Below, piece by piece: positions 22,519-32,329 of a DNA stretch of 64,000 nucleotides (within the stretch, counting starts at the first letter, position 1; each line of letters starts with the position of its first letter). Made by a program: the position numbers and the translations under genes. The notes under the pieces are model-generated. The model did no database searches, had not been told where the DNA came from, and worked only from the letters and a program-made list of their open reading frames with translations. This DNA comes from Pomphorhynchus laevis (lineage: Eukaryota; Acanthocephala; Palaeacanthocephala; Echinorhynchida; Pomphorhynchidae), in contig WNNJ02002556.1 of the NCBI GenBank assembly GCA_012934845.2, positions 31,758 to 95,757 on the forward strand, given 5' to 3'.

Positions 22519-22640
22519 ATCAAAGGAAAGACGAAATTATTTTTGATATTTCGCTAACTACTGTTAGCATCTTCAGAATTTTCTGAAGACGCTAACAGTA
22601 GTTCGCGAAATATCAAAAATAATTTCTTCTTTCCTTTGAT
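22519..22640. repeat. 122-bp palindrome, 60-bp arms
   Basis: Arms 22519-22578 and 22581-22640 are complementary with three mismatches and a 2-bp centre. Each arm carries the CTGAAGA-stem-GAAATATC motif, in opposite orientations. The left arm (minus strand) keeps a perfect GCTAAC/GTTAGC stem with an AGTA loop, while the right arm's stem has decayed. The same sequence family occurs at 15.4, 21.7 and 22.4 kb. Confidence 0.9.
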
Positions 22641-22649
22641 TGATTTTAT

Positions 22650-22992
22650 TAATTGTAATTAAGAGTATCATTTTATTGTAATTCTGATTATGATAGCAGG
22701 AGCTCTCGAAATATTGAATATTGTAAGTTGTCAAATAATTTTTTCCTGTAAAACTATATAAGATTAAGAGTATTAATAGAATTAAGTAATTCGCACGAGA
22801 AACCATCACATCCTGGTTCAAGTTTATAATGTTCCCAGTCTACATATGGCATATTCACTCCGATATATCACAACCTAATTCAGGTTTATAATGTTCCCAG
22901 TCTACATATGGCATATTCACTCCGATATATCACAACCTAATTCAGGTTTATAATGTTCCCAGTCTACATATGGCATATTCACTCCGATATAT
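22650..22992 (-). pseudogene. CR1-like LINE endonuclease fragment with local triplication
   Basis: On the minus strand NMPYVDWEHY and FSCELLNSINTLNL correspond to the GDxNMPxxDW and FLDTINFLNL blocks of the family endonuclease. The NMPYVDWEHY segment is present three times because of the 62-bp tandem repeat at 22812-22992. It is decayed and truncated. Confidence 0.65.
22812..22992. repeat. 62-bp tandem repeat, about 2.9 copies
   Basis: The landmark GTTCCC recurs at 22831, 22893 and 22955, an exact 62-bp period. Copies two and three are identical over most of their length and copy one differs at a few bases, so the expansion is recent. Confidence 0.95.
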
Positions 22993-23059
22993 CTGATCAC
23001 GAGATTATTATTCCAATATATACCAAAGCCAAAAGGCTATTCAGGCAGAGTCCAAAAAA

Positions 23060-23840
23060 GCAAATGGTCAGTCAACGTAGCTAATTAGGGTATTCCAGTG
23101 GTAGTGTTGAATGGCGGCATTGTTCACGTATCCATTTGTAGCATCGTGATTTAAACGTTCTCAAACTGGGGGCTGCAACGACTTTCTCAGGCAACGAATT
23201 CCACATGTTAATTCCTCTCCTCGAGAGTCTATACACTTTTGGTAATCTGCCAAATCCAAATTTATACAAGACTATGCTATGTCCTCGCAACTGATCTACC
23301 CGCCTAGTGATTACATCGGTGGGGTAACCTACCACATCATTCGACATATGCCAATAGACATAGCATTTCCAAGGATATGAACCTCTCACGTACCGACAAC
23401 ATCCCAATACGACTTAGACGTACATAATAGTCAATACCACTTAAGCCAATACAGAGCCTCGATCCGCGCCTAAGAATAGACTCCAGGTCTAATAGTTCTT
23501 GCTTAGTGACGGGGAAACAAACCTGATTGCAATACTCCAAGTGTGGCCTGACGATGGAGATGAATAACCTCTTGAACATGTGACAGCTTAACCTGAGGAA
23601 TGCATTTTTAATACAATATAACGCCCTAGTAGCTTTACCTAGAAAGAAGTCGGTGTTCAACTTTGTTTTCAAGGATCTATGAACAATAATCCCTAAATCC
23701 TTATGATGAGACACTTCCTTTAAGACCATATCTCCAATAAAGTACCTTAGAGTTTCAATAGGGCGACCTAGTTGCATGAGGACACATTTATCAACATTCA
23801 ACCGTAGTCCGGTAGAATCGCACCACTTGATCAGGGAGTT
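23060..23840 (-). pseudogene. CR1-like LINE fragment, second lineage (RT C-terminus)
   Basis: Minus-strand blocks, in order: LNVDKCVLMQLGRP region, LKEVSHHKDLGIIVHRSL, ATRALYCIKNAFLRL, LFISIVRPHLEYCNQVCFP and LESILRRGSRLCIGL (23801-23470). After a frameshift come LRGHSIVLYKF, SRRGINMWNSLPEKVVAAPS and LRTFKSRCYKWI (23300-23100). This is the thumb and C-terminal region of a CR1-type reverse transcriptase. Words such as VRPHLEY and WNSLPEKVV differ from the neighbouring family, so it is a separate lineage. It is 5'-truncated, with one main frameshift near 23340-23400, and lies head-to-head with the copy starting at 23865. Confidence 0.85.
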
Positions 23841-23864
23841 TAGATTGAAATAGCTAATTATTCT

Positions 23865-26510
23865 TCTTATCGTGTCGATAGGACCGGAAAGAGAGGAGGT
23901 GGGGTAATTTTATATTTACATAATAGTGTAGCGTTTATGACCTTAAGTGCCAAGTCTGAAGGTGGTACAGAAACACTATGGGGCGATATATTACTGTTCG
24001 GTCATGTGTTAGTTACTATTGGTCTTATATATCGTAGTCCAATAATGGAGGTTTGTTCCATAGTTGATACATTATTAAAGTTTGGATCCCGTAGTAATGT
24101 GGTAGTAGTGGGCGATCTAAATATGCCTTCTATAGACTGGACTAACTACATATGCTTAGATAACAATAATTATTCATCAGCATTCCTTGATACTATCAAT
24201 TTTCTTAATCTAACGCAACATGTCTCAATGTTTACTCGTTCCTCTGGAGACCATCAATCTTTGCTTGATATTTGTCTTACTTCCGATAAATATTTGGTCA
24301 CTGGTATAACATATTTGGATCCCTTAGGCAGCTCTGATCATTATGTTATTCGCTTTAATACAACCTTATCCAATATATTGTCACAACCTGAGTCTTCATG
24401 TATGCCAGTACAATGTTTCAAAACCAATTTCAGTTAAGTACGTCAATCCGTCCATTGATTTTTGGAGTTGAATCATCTTGGCAACAATTTGAAACTCTAA
24501 TGATATCGCTCCTTCTACGTTTCTCACCTCGTAAGGTAGCAACTGCCCGTGCACGCACAAATCCTTGGTTTGATAAGGAGCTTCAGGAGACATTGAGATC
24601 CAAGCAACATAAATTCGTAAGGTATATGAATGGAGAAACTGATTATAGGTCATTTAAAAAGTGTCGGAATCATTTGACATATCTCATGAAACTTAAAAAG
24701 CGGCAATTTGAACAAGTACTGGTAGGAAAGTAAGCCAACAATCCTAACATATTATTTAAATATGCAAATTTTAAAAGTAATGTTCGACCTTCTAGCTCTA
24801 TCATTGGAAACAATGGACGCATTCTAGTAGATCATTTCGATATTGCTACTGCATTTGGTCGTAAATTTCTTGTATCAGCTACTACTTCTCTTCGTATAGA
24901 AATTACTCGTATTAATCCGTCAATTTTTGATATTCTTCACTTGTTCACAGTTCAAGATGTTATGAAAGAGTTAAGACGACTGAAACCGTCGGGGTCCATT
25001 TGCCCAGATTTACTTCTCTCAATATATCTAAAGAATCTTCATGATATCATTGCTGCGCCTTTATATAAGATATTTATATAATCATTATATTACGGTATAG
25101 TCCCGAATGCATGGAAACGCTCTATCATTAAGCCGATTTATAAGAAAGGTGATCGATCATGTGTAGATAACTACCGACCGGTTAGTTTAACTTCTGTATC
25201 GTGTCGTGTATTAAGAGGTTACTTTATCGGATAATCAGTAACTACCTAGAATCATACAGGTTACTTTCTACTAATCAGCACGGATTCCGTAAAAACTGTT
25301 CCACAGTAACCAACCTTTTATTGACACAGGAAAGTTGGGGTTCCATAGTGGATGAGGGGTATGCTGTAGATGTCATATTTTTTGACTTCTCCAAAGCGTT
25401 TGATCATGTACCCCATGATAAGTTGATTATGACGATGAGTGCATTAAACATCAATCCAATTATCATTCGTTGGATATTCAACTTTCTTTCTGGTCGCACA
25501 TACAAGGTCGTCTTTCACGGTAGCCTTTCCGAGCATTATCCAGTTAATGCCGGTGTCCCGCAAGGGTCTGTATTGGGTCCTCTGCTGTTTTGTATTTTCA
25601 TCAACGATCTCCCCAGTGTAATAAGTTCGCATTCATTATTATTTGCAGACGATTTAAAAATTTGGAGAGCCATCAAGTCGGATTATGATCGTAACATTCT
25701 TCAATCAGATATTGACACGGTTCTTAAGTGGGTACGTTCTAATGGTCTGCCTGTTAATGCCTCGAAGTGCACTTGCATGCACATTCGATCACGTAATATT
25801 GTTCCAGTGCCGATATATCATCTTGAGGATCGAGTGATTAAATTGCTTTCGAGCTATAAAGATCTTGGCGTATGGATAACGGATGATTTCTTCACTCGCC
25901 GAAATACTGAGTACATTTGTTCGAAGGCCATGCGTATGATTGGTTTCCTTCGTCGATCATTCAGCTATGTGAGTCCACGTTCTTTTAGAGTTCTTGCAAA
26001 CGCTTTTGTACTAAGCCATTTGTTATATGCTTCTCAATGTTCATACCCTCGAACCAGAGATGAGATTACTCGACTTGAGAATGTGCTACGTAGGGTAACA
26101 AAATTAGTACATTCTTTGAGATAACTTCCTTACGAGGACCGTCCTAGGTCTTTAAATATGCAGTCGTTATGTGATATTCGTGACTCGCGGGATCTGTGTC
26201 TTGTATGGGAGGAATTTCACAATGAACACCATGTGTTGCGTGAGCTCTTCAACATTCGATCAACTCGAGCTTTGCGAGGTCACTCGTTTTATCTTAGTCG
26301 CCGACGAATAGTACATTCTAGGACGATTCAATTTGGACAACGAATAATAAATTAATGGAATCGTTTAAGCGATTATATTGTAAATGCGGCAACTCGTGAG
26401 CTCTTTAAACGACATATTATTTTAAATTCTTGACTGATTTGTTTTTGTTTTACTCTTTTTTATTTTGACTATCGATTTGCCAGCAACTCTGAGCTATGCT
26501 CGTATAGTTG
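23865..26510 (+). mobile_element. CR1-like LINE, near-complete ORF2 with several breaks
   Basis: This is the best copy of the window's CR1-like family. It starts inside the endonuclease (KRGGGVILYLHNSVAF). Endonuclease motifs follow: VVGDLNMPSIDW (about 24.1 kb), SLLDICLTSD and GSSDHYVIRF (24.33 kb). A linker with NPWFDKELQ comes next. RT begins near 25.0 kb: KPIYKKGDRSCVDNYRPVSL, then NQHGFRKNCSTVTNL, FFDFSKAFDHVPH, AGVPQGSVLGPLLF and LLFADDLKIW (25.20-25.66 kb), then thumb blocks KDLGVWITDD and ENVLRRVTKL. A C-terminal RGHSFYLSRRRIVHSR block follows near 26.3 kb. Stops or frameshifts fall near 24.43, 24.73, 25.08, 25.2, 26.12 and 26.35 kb. The family tail ACTCTGAGCTATGCTCGTAT lies near 26480. 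Confidence 0.9.
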
Positions 26511-26539
26511 TCTACATAATAATATTCAAATTGAATGGC

Positions 26540-26812
26540 GATTGGGTAGATATATAGTTCCTCATAAAGTTTCAACATCATCATATGATTTCGCTTCAAG
26601 TAATACCGCCACAATACTGTAATGTATGTAAAGTATTACTCCACCACCTCTCCGACCGCAACGATCGTCACGATAGCATATGTAGTTGGACAATTTAATA
26701 TCGCTATCAGTAACATCAGAATTTAGCAAAGACTCAGTTAACGCAACCAACAAAGGATTAGAGATACATACCCTTGATCTTAATTCATCGATCTTGTTTA
26801 GAAGACGCAAGT
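26540..26812 (-). pseudogene. CR1-like LINE endonuclease fragment
   Basis: The minus-strand piece contains LVALTESLLNSDVTDSDIKL and DRCGRRGGGVILYIHYS. These are the N-terminal endonuclease blocks that the copy at 23865-26510 lacks. It is truncated at both ends and faces that copy tail-to-tail. Confidence 0.85.
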
Positions 26813-27244
26813 GTTAGAGTAAAGTAGCAAACAACGAAAATCATTTTTATTCCTTTCAATATTGACAATTCGCTGCAGTATACCATTGGTAGCAAACCAC
26901 ATCGGAGTGTTCTACTATATCATATGATGTACTTGTAAATCTATTCGTAGTTACTGATGCTAGAGCTTGTAGATAAGCATTACAGCACATAGTGTAAATA
27001 TTATTAACAAACAAAAACCAAATTGTCAATAAGTCTTTAAATAGGATCTTAAGGCACGTCTTGAAATTAAATCTTATTTTAATTTAGTAAAGCGTATTTT
27101 AATATTTACACTTCGATACATTGCAAAATTTCTAATATTATATTAGAGCAAATTATTTAACTAATCAAACTTTTTTAAGAATTATTTAAAGCATTAATTA
27201 TTATATCAGACAACAATACGAGATAGTCGCGTCACATTAAATAA
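26813..27244. other. AT-rich spacer
   Basis: No gene or assignable element is seen. Confidence 0.5.
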
Positions 27245-27905
27245 AAAAAATTGATCAGCAATTTGTGTTCTGTAGTATTACAGAACATCCATTCCGCTCA
27301 TAATGTTATGCTTGAATTTATCCAGCGATTCAGCTACAACTGTTCTCATGCTTAGCGCATTCAACAACTTCACAGTTCTGTGATTAAATTGTAGTGTCTT
27401 CATACGAACAATCAACTGACGCTCCAAAAAATGTCGACGTAATGATCGGCCTGGGCGAACAGGAATAATGTCGGACAAACCATGATGAGGCATATGCAAA
27501 ATCTTCCAAATCAAACACATATCGCAGAGGGTTTCGACTAGTCTTCAAATATCGCATATACAGAATCTTAAGTCTTTTTTGTAAGGCACTGAACGTATTG
27601 ACCTAAAAAGCTTCGTAGCTCGACGTAAAACGCTCTCTAAACTTATAGATTCTCGATTTGTTAGTGGATATCCGTACGAGGTTGCATATAGTAAAGAACT
27701 AAGCACGTACGCGTTAATCAATGGTTTGAACATGTGTGAATCAAGAGATTTAAATGTCCTTCATAGAAATATCCACCATGGGATTCGCCTTAGAGCAGGC
27801 ATACTCCGTATGACGTTTTGTCGAAAAGTGATTTGAAATCTAAACTCCGAGGTCATTGAAATGATCCACGAGTTTAATATATTTACCTCCAATGACTATA
27901 ATTAA
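27245..27905 (-). pseudogene. CR1-like LINE fragment (RT thumb and C-terminus)
   Basis: From high to low coordinates: YIKLVDHFNDLGV, MFKPLINAYVLSSLLYAT, LESVLRRATKLFRSIRSVPY (27733-27545), then MCLIWKILHMPHHGL and RPGRSLRRHFLERQLIVRMK, ending SLDKFKHNIMSGMDVL (27520-27278). The order matches the family copy at 23865-26510, with frameshifts between blocks. It is 5'-truncated. Confidence 0.85.
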
Positions 27906-27935
27906 ATTAAAAATTACTTTTTGACAACAATAATT

Positions 27936-30575
27936 TTTTTAAAGTGGCAAATGCGTGCCAACTGCACCCTTACAAGTCCACTAACTAAAAAACACATCAA
28001 TAGTCATACAGATAATTTTGTTAAATTGTTTAAATATGATCAGACTCGGCGTTTGAAACACGGTATTGAGGTTGATTGGCCTATACGAATGGGCAGATGA
28101 TTCCACGAGAGAGGAGTAGCCACAACGAAGGAATGGAAGCCTAAAGAGGTAGAGTAGTTTGGGACACGTAAAAGAATGGAATTACGGGAACCCAAAGAAC
28201 AGAAAACATGACGAGAATTGTCGAGAAAAGGAAGGTTGATAAATAAAGGGTTATGAAAACTTACGAAGCGGTAAGCAATAAGAAGACGAATTTGAACACG
28301 AAAAAAATGGTAGGCAAATCGAGTGAAGCAAGATGGCGAGATGTATGATCAAAACGACGAAGACGGAGGAGAATTCGGACGGATGCGTTGACGATGCGTT
28401 GTAGTGGAAGAAGAGTGGATTTAGGTGAGTTGGAAAATAGACTAAGAAAGTTATCAAGTCTTGAGAAACGGAGAGCAGATATGAGAATCATGCAAAAAAA
28501 TAAATCGATCAATCTACGAATTTGACGGAGGTTGCGAATAATCAAGGTAGATAAGCGTACTTTATCTCTAACGAAAGGTATAAGTGAAAGTCGGTTGTCG
28601 AAATAGAAGCCTGAGAAAACGAGATTGTTAACGATAGGAAGAATTGCAGAATTTAATATTACGGAGAAAGGTTCTAAGTTAAGGCGTCGAGAAAGGACGC
28701 ACATTATTTTGGATTTATTAGGATTCAGTGAAAGACGAAGAGAAGAAATATGATTGAAAATTGAGGCAAGACAGTTTAAAGCAGAGAAACTAAGATCATG
28801 AATACGATAAGCAGGTGCGTGAACATAGATGATAATGCATCAGCATATTGCATAACATAAAAATTAAATGTATGATAAATAGAATAAAAATAACCGAGAA
28901 AAATAGAGAAAAGCAAAGGACCTAATACGGAGCCTTGTGAAACACTGGACGGGATAGAAGGATGGGAAAGAGAAGAGTTATATCAAACGCGAAAAGTACG
29001 GTTTGATAGATATGAAGAAAACCAAGTCACAGTGTGTAAAGAGATGCAATAATCATGACGAAGACGATGGAGAAGAATCGAGTGATCGACGATGTCAAAA
29101 GCAGATGAGAGATCTAGAGAAACTATGACAATACATAATTTTTGATCGCGCGAGATGAGTAAGTCCTTATAAACTTCAAGAAAGGCAATTTCAGTAGAGT
29201 GATTAGAGCGAAAAGCAGCTTGGAAGGGAGGAAATAAGTTGGAGCAAAAGAGATATGTATTAAATTGCTTAAGAACGAGATGCTCAATGAGTTTAGTGAG
29301 GGTTGAAAGAAATGAGATAGGACGGTACGAAGATGTTAGTGAGGAGTAGAGAGATTGCTTTTTGATGAGAGGACGAACAGTGGTGCATTTCCAGATGGAA
29401 GGAAATGTACGGCTACGGATGGACGATTTGAACAATGTGGTTAGGAAGGGTGAGATAGAGGAGCAGATATTTTTAAGCAAGTGAGTGGGAATTGGGTCAG
29501 AAGGAGAGGTTTTATTAGGTAATGACAGCAGAACCAAAGAAACTTCATCAGACGAAACGGGAAGAAGGTGGAATAGTTCTGGGAGGGAAGTATTTAAAGA
29601 TAAGAGTGGGTACAAGGGGGCTATGGGTAGTAGGGAAAGTAAATTAGATAGCTTAGTTTGTAGATAAGAAGAAAATTCATCAGGATTTATATTACAAGGA
29701 GTAGATGATCGTGAAAGAATTGAGTTTAAGATTTTCCAATAAGATTTAGAGTTGGAAGATGACTCGAGTTGATTTCGCCAAAAGATAGTACGTTTAGTAC
29801 GTATAAGAATGAGATGTGAACGGCGTTGAGAAAAGTAGGAATCACGAAGATTTGGAGGGAGTGAGTTGGGAGAACGTTTAAGAAAGCGTTTATACACACG
29901 AGTGACGGAGTCGACGCTTAGAAAGACTACAGTCAGAATCGAACCGTGGAGCATGGCGCAAGCGCTGAGAACGTCGGAGTCGACTGGGCAAAAGGCTATT
30001 GATGATAGACATAAGTTCAGAATCAAACAGAACGCAGAGATCATCTGGATGGAGATAGTTAAGAGGAATTGAAAAGAGTGAAGAATTGAGTAAGGCTGTG
30101 CAGAGAATAGGGATATCGAGAAGTTCCAAGGGTCGACTTGGTGTAGATAAAGTTAAAGGCGGAGAAGGAAGATGGGGACGAGTAAGTGAAAGTGACAAGG
30201 AAATGATCGGACAAACCAGTATCAGTTATTGAGAAGGAGGTATTGTCATTGAAGCATTTAGAAACAGCAATAATGTCGAGATCACCGCTGAGAATATGAG
30301 TTGGGCTTGTTGAAAGTAATTTATAGTTAAAATCAGAAAAAAGGTTAGTTAAAGTGATAGAGTCGGAGTCAGCCGGGGCGATCAAGACGAATGTTAAAGT
30401 CACCGAGAACAAAAGAAGTAGTATAAGACAATGAACAGTGAGACATAAGATCTGCAAGGTCGTTAAATAAGGTACGTGAGGGGGCAACTGAACCTGGACG
30501 GTATACAATCACTGGTTCCAGAGGGAAAGTAGTTGATAATCTGCATATGACTAATTGGAACGAGGTGTAACGAAT
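27936..30575 (-). mobile_element. LINE-B copy B1, 5'-truncated, decayed
   Basis: The minus-strand copy starts inside the endonuclease (IRYTSFQLVICRLST) and runs to the LINE-B tail at 27936. Blocks: VIVYRPGSVAPSR and VLGDFNIRLDRP (30.4 kb); SDHFLVTFT (30.2 kb); SLSKRRLRHS; an open 353-codon piece at 30044-28983 with NKTSPSDPIPTHLL, SYRPISFLSTLTKL, FRSNHSTEIAFLEVYKDLL and SLDLSSAFDIVDHSILLHRL; and a 147-codon thumb piece at 28704-28261. The SDHF-containing tract and the YADD region are interrupted by small frameshifts. The 3' tail keeps the family stem-loop in damaged form. Confidence 0.9.
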
Positions 30576-30589
30576 TTTAAAAAATAAAC

Positions 30590-30848
30590 TAGTCTTCAGC
30601 ATTTTACTTCTGATGTTGCACATGGCCTCAAAGTCAACAATGCAGTGGCAGGCAGATTTTATATGCTGCCAAAGACGCACAAGCAAACTCATCCTTGCTT
30701 GGGACGTCCGATCGTAAGCACCAAGGGCACGGCAACGGAAAAGCTAAGCCGATACGTTGACGCTTTATTAAAGCCACTTCTCAAGTTGGTACCAGCTCGC
30801 TTGTACAGTAGTTCAGATTTTCAGAGTAAGCTAAATGTAATCCGACTT
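30590..30848 (+). mobile_element. Penelope-like reverse-transcriptase fragment
   Basis: The plus strand reads HGLKVNNAVAGRFYMLPKTH, GRPIVSTKGTATEKLS, RYVDALLKPLL and YSSSDFQSKL. This is the LPKxHK / RPIVS / LSxYVDxxLxPL signature of the N-terminal part of Penelope-like reverse transcriptases. The fragment is short, begins at the LINE-B1 5' end, and terminates in the palindrome at 30814-30884. No GIY-YIG endonuclease part is seen. Confidence 0.75.
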
Positions 30849-30884
30849 AAAGTCGGATTACATTTAGCTTACTCAGAAAATCTG
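30814..30884. repeat. 71-bp palindrome at the end of the Penelope-like fragment
   Basis: Arms 30814-30848 and 30850-30884 (35 bp each) are complementary with one mismatch around a single A. The left arm is coding sequence of the Penelope-like RT (SDFQSKLNVIRLK), so the right arm is that coding sequence turned back on itself. This is the mark of a fold-back or template-switch event during reverse transcription. Confidence 0.92.
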
Positions 30885-30889
30885 CACCA

Positions 30890-32329
30890 AAGTTGTTCAC
30901 CAAAATGTAAACCAGATAGCCTTTGGCTGCATTTTGTATTAGCAAAATAATTGACCCATCTTACAATTTGATATTTCTAAAGGTCTGACCAAACTCTTAT
31001 CTGCAAATATGCATATTTTAAATCGATAATCCCCTGTTCTCTGCGCATTCTGAGCCAATCTCTCAAAGTTTCATCACAAACCGACACGTTAATGCCGTAT
31101 GAAATTCGACATATTCGTTCAATTCTTGAAAGTTATTACCGGTCTGACCATATTTTTATGCTCTTGCATCACAGGCATGAGCGGAATAATTCCGCAAGTG
31201 ACATATTCTAATCACCTTATTAAAATTCCTACTTTAATCCATCGGTATATCTGCTCGTTAAATTGACTTTCAACAATCTCAACTGAGCCGTTGTAAAAAG
31301 AAGTACTTTTAATCAATTTGCGCAGGTGTTGATTTCCACTTACATGCTACTTCACACTCCTTTACATCAAATCTGCTATAAAAATCTAAATCGTTAATAA
31401 TCAGTAATTATCTGCCTTAGCTGTGTTAGAAATTTCATTCCCGTTCGCATTTACCATCTCTGTCATTGCGTTAGAAAAACAAACTTTATCATTACGAATC
31501 GTAACATCTTAAAGTTGTTCTATATAATCGATTTCAAGATTTAGATCAATCCCGCTTGATAGCTGAGAACTGACTATATCATTCACCACGATATTTTGTC
31601 ATATGCTTATACTCGATTAATTATCAACTCTGTGCAATGAACCATCCGTCCGTTAAAGGCGAAACAAGAATCTGCGAAGCCTCTATCGTCGATCGATGGT
31701 ACGCTGCCCGTGTCGATAAGTGTACTCCTACTTCTACCCTCAACTACAATTTATATTGTTGGAATTCGAGAAGTCATTGGGCGACGAGATATCCCTCGAC
31801 ATAATTATCTCATTTGGCGCAATTATAATCTCGTTTGGCGCAATTATGTCGGGTTGCAATATGGTATAACCGCCTAACTTGCATATAGCGAATGTACCAA
31901 TCCGTTTTGTTCGCCACACACATCTTGTAATTTCTAATTTCAAAATCGGTCATGCGACGTCTATGACGATGAACCAAGCTACTGAGCTTCCTTAAGTGCC
32001 AGAGCAGAAACACCACAAACTAAATGCTTCGACTAAATCTTGTTTTATGTACTCTTGTTTCGTTGTGTTGATATTCTTGGCGGATAGATCTTGTAAATAT
32101 TTCAAGTCGTCTCCGATCAATCCCGAGTTGAAACATGACCACATCTGCATTGAATTTTCATATTCCTCCTTTACGATTTTTTAAAAATACGTGTATTGAC
32201 AGTCTACCGTTTTGTGGAGGTAAACACATTGCCATCTTCTGGGCCATTGTCACGGAACTTAGACCAGATATAGCGGATAGAAATTTCTCAACCATGTTAT
32301 CCAGGGCTTCTAAGCATGATGGACACTAT
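30890..32329 (-). mobile_element. Decayed LTR-type pol remnant and unassigned flank
   Basis: The minus strand carries GIIPLMPVMQEHKNMVRP (about 31.2 kb) and VCDETLRDWLR...IIDLKYAYLQIRV (about 31.0-31.1 kb). These are the paired signatures of the reverse transcriptase N-terminal half in LTR-type elements. The region at 31.75-32.33 kb has protein-like minus-strand words (MTDFEIRNYKMCVANKT; ALDNMVEKFLSAISGLSSVT) that may be upstream parts of the same element, but I could not assign them. It is old and broken in many places, with no terminal repeats found. Confidence 0.5.
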
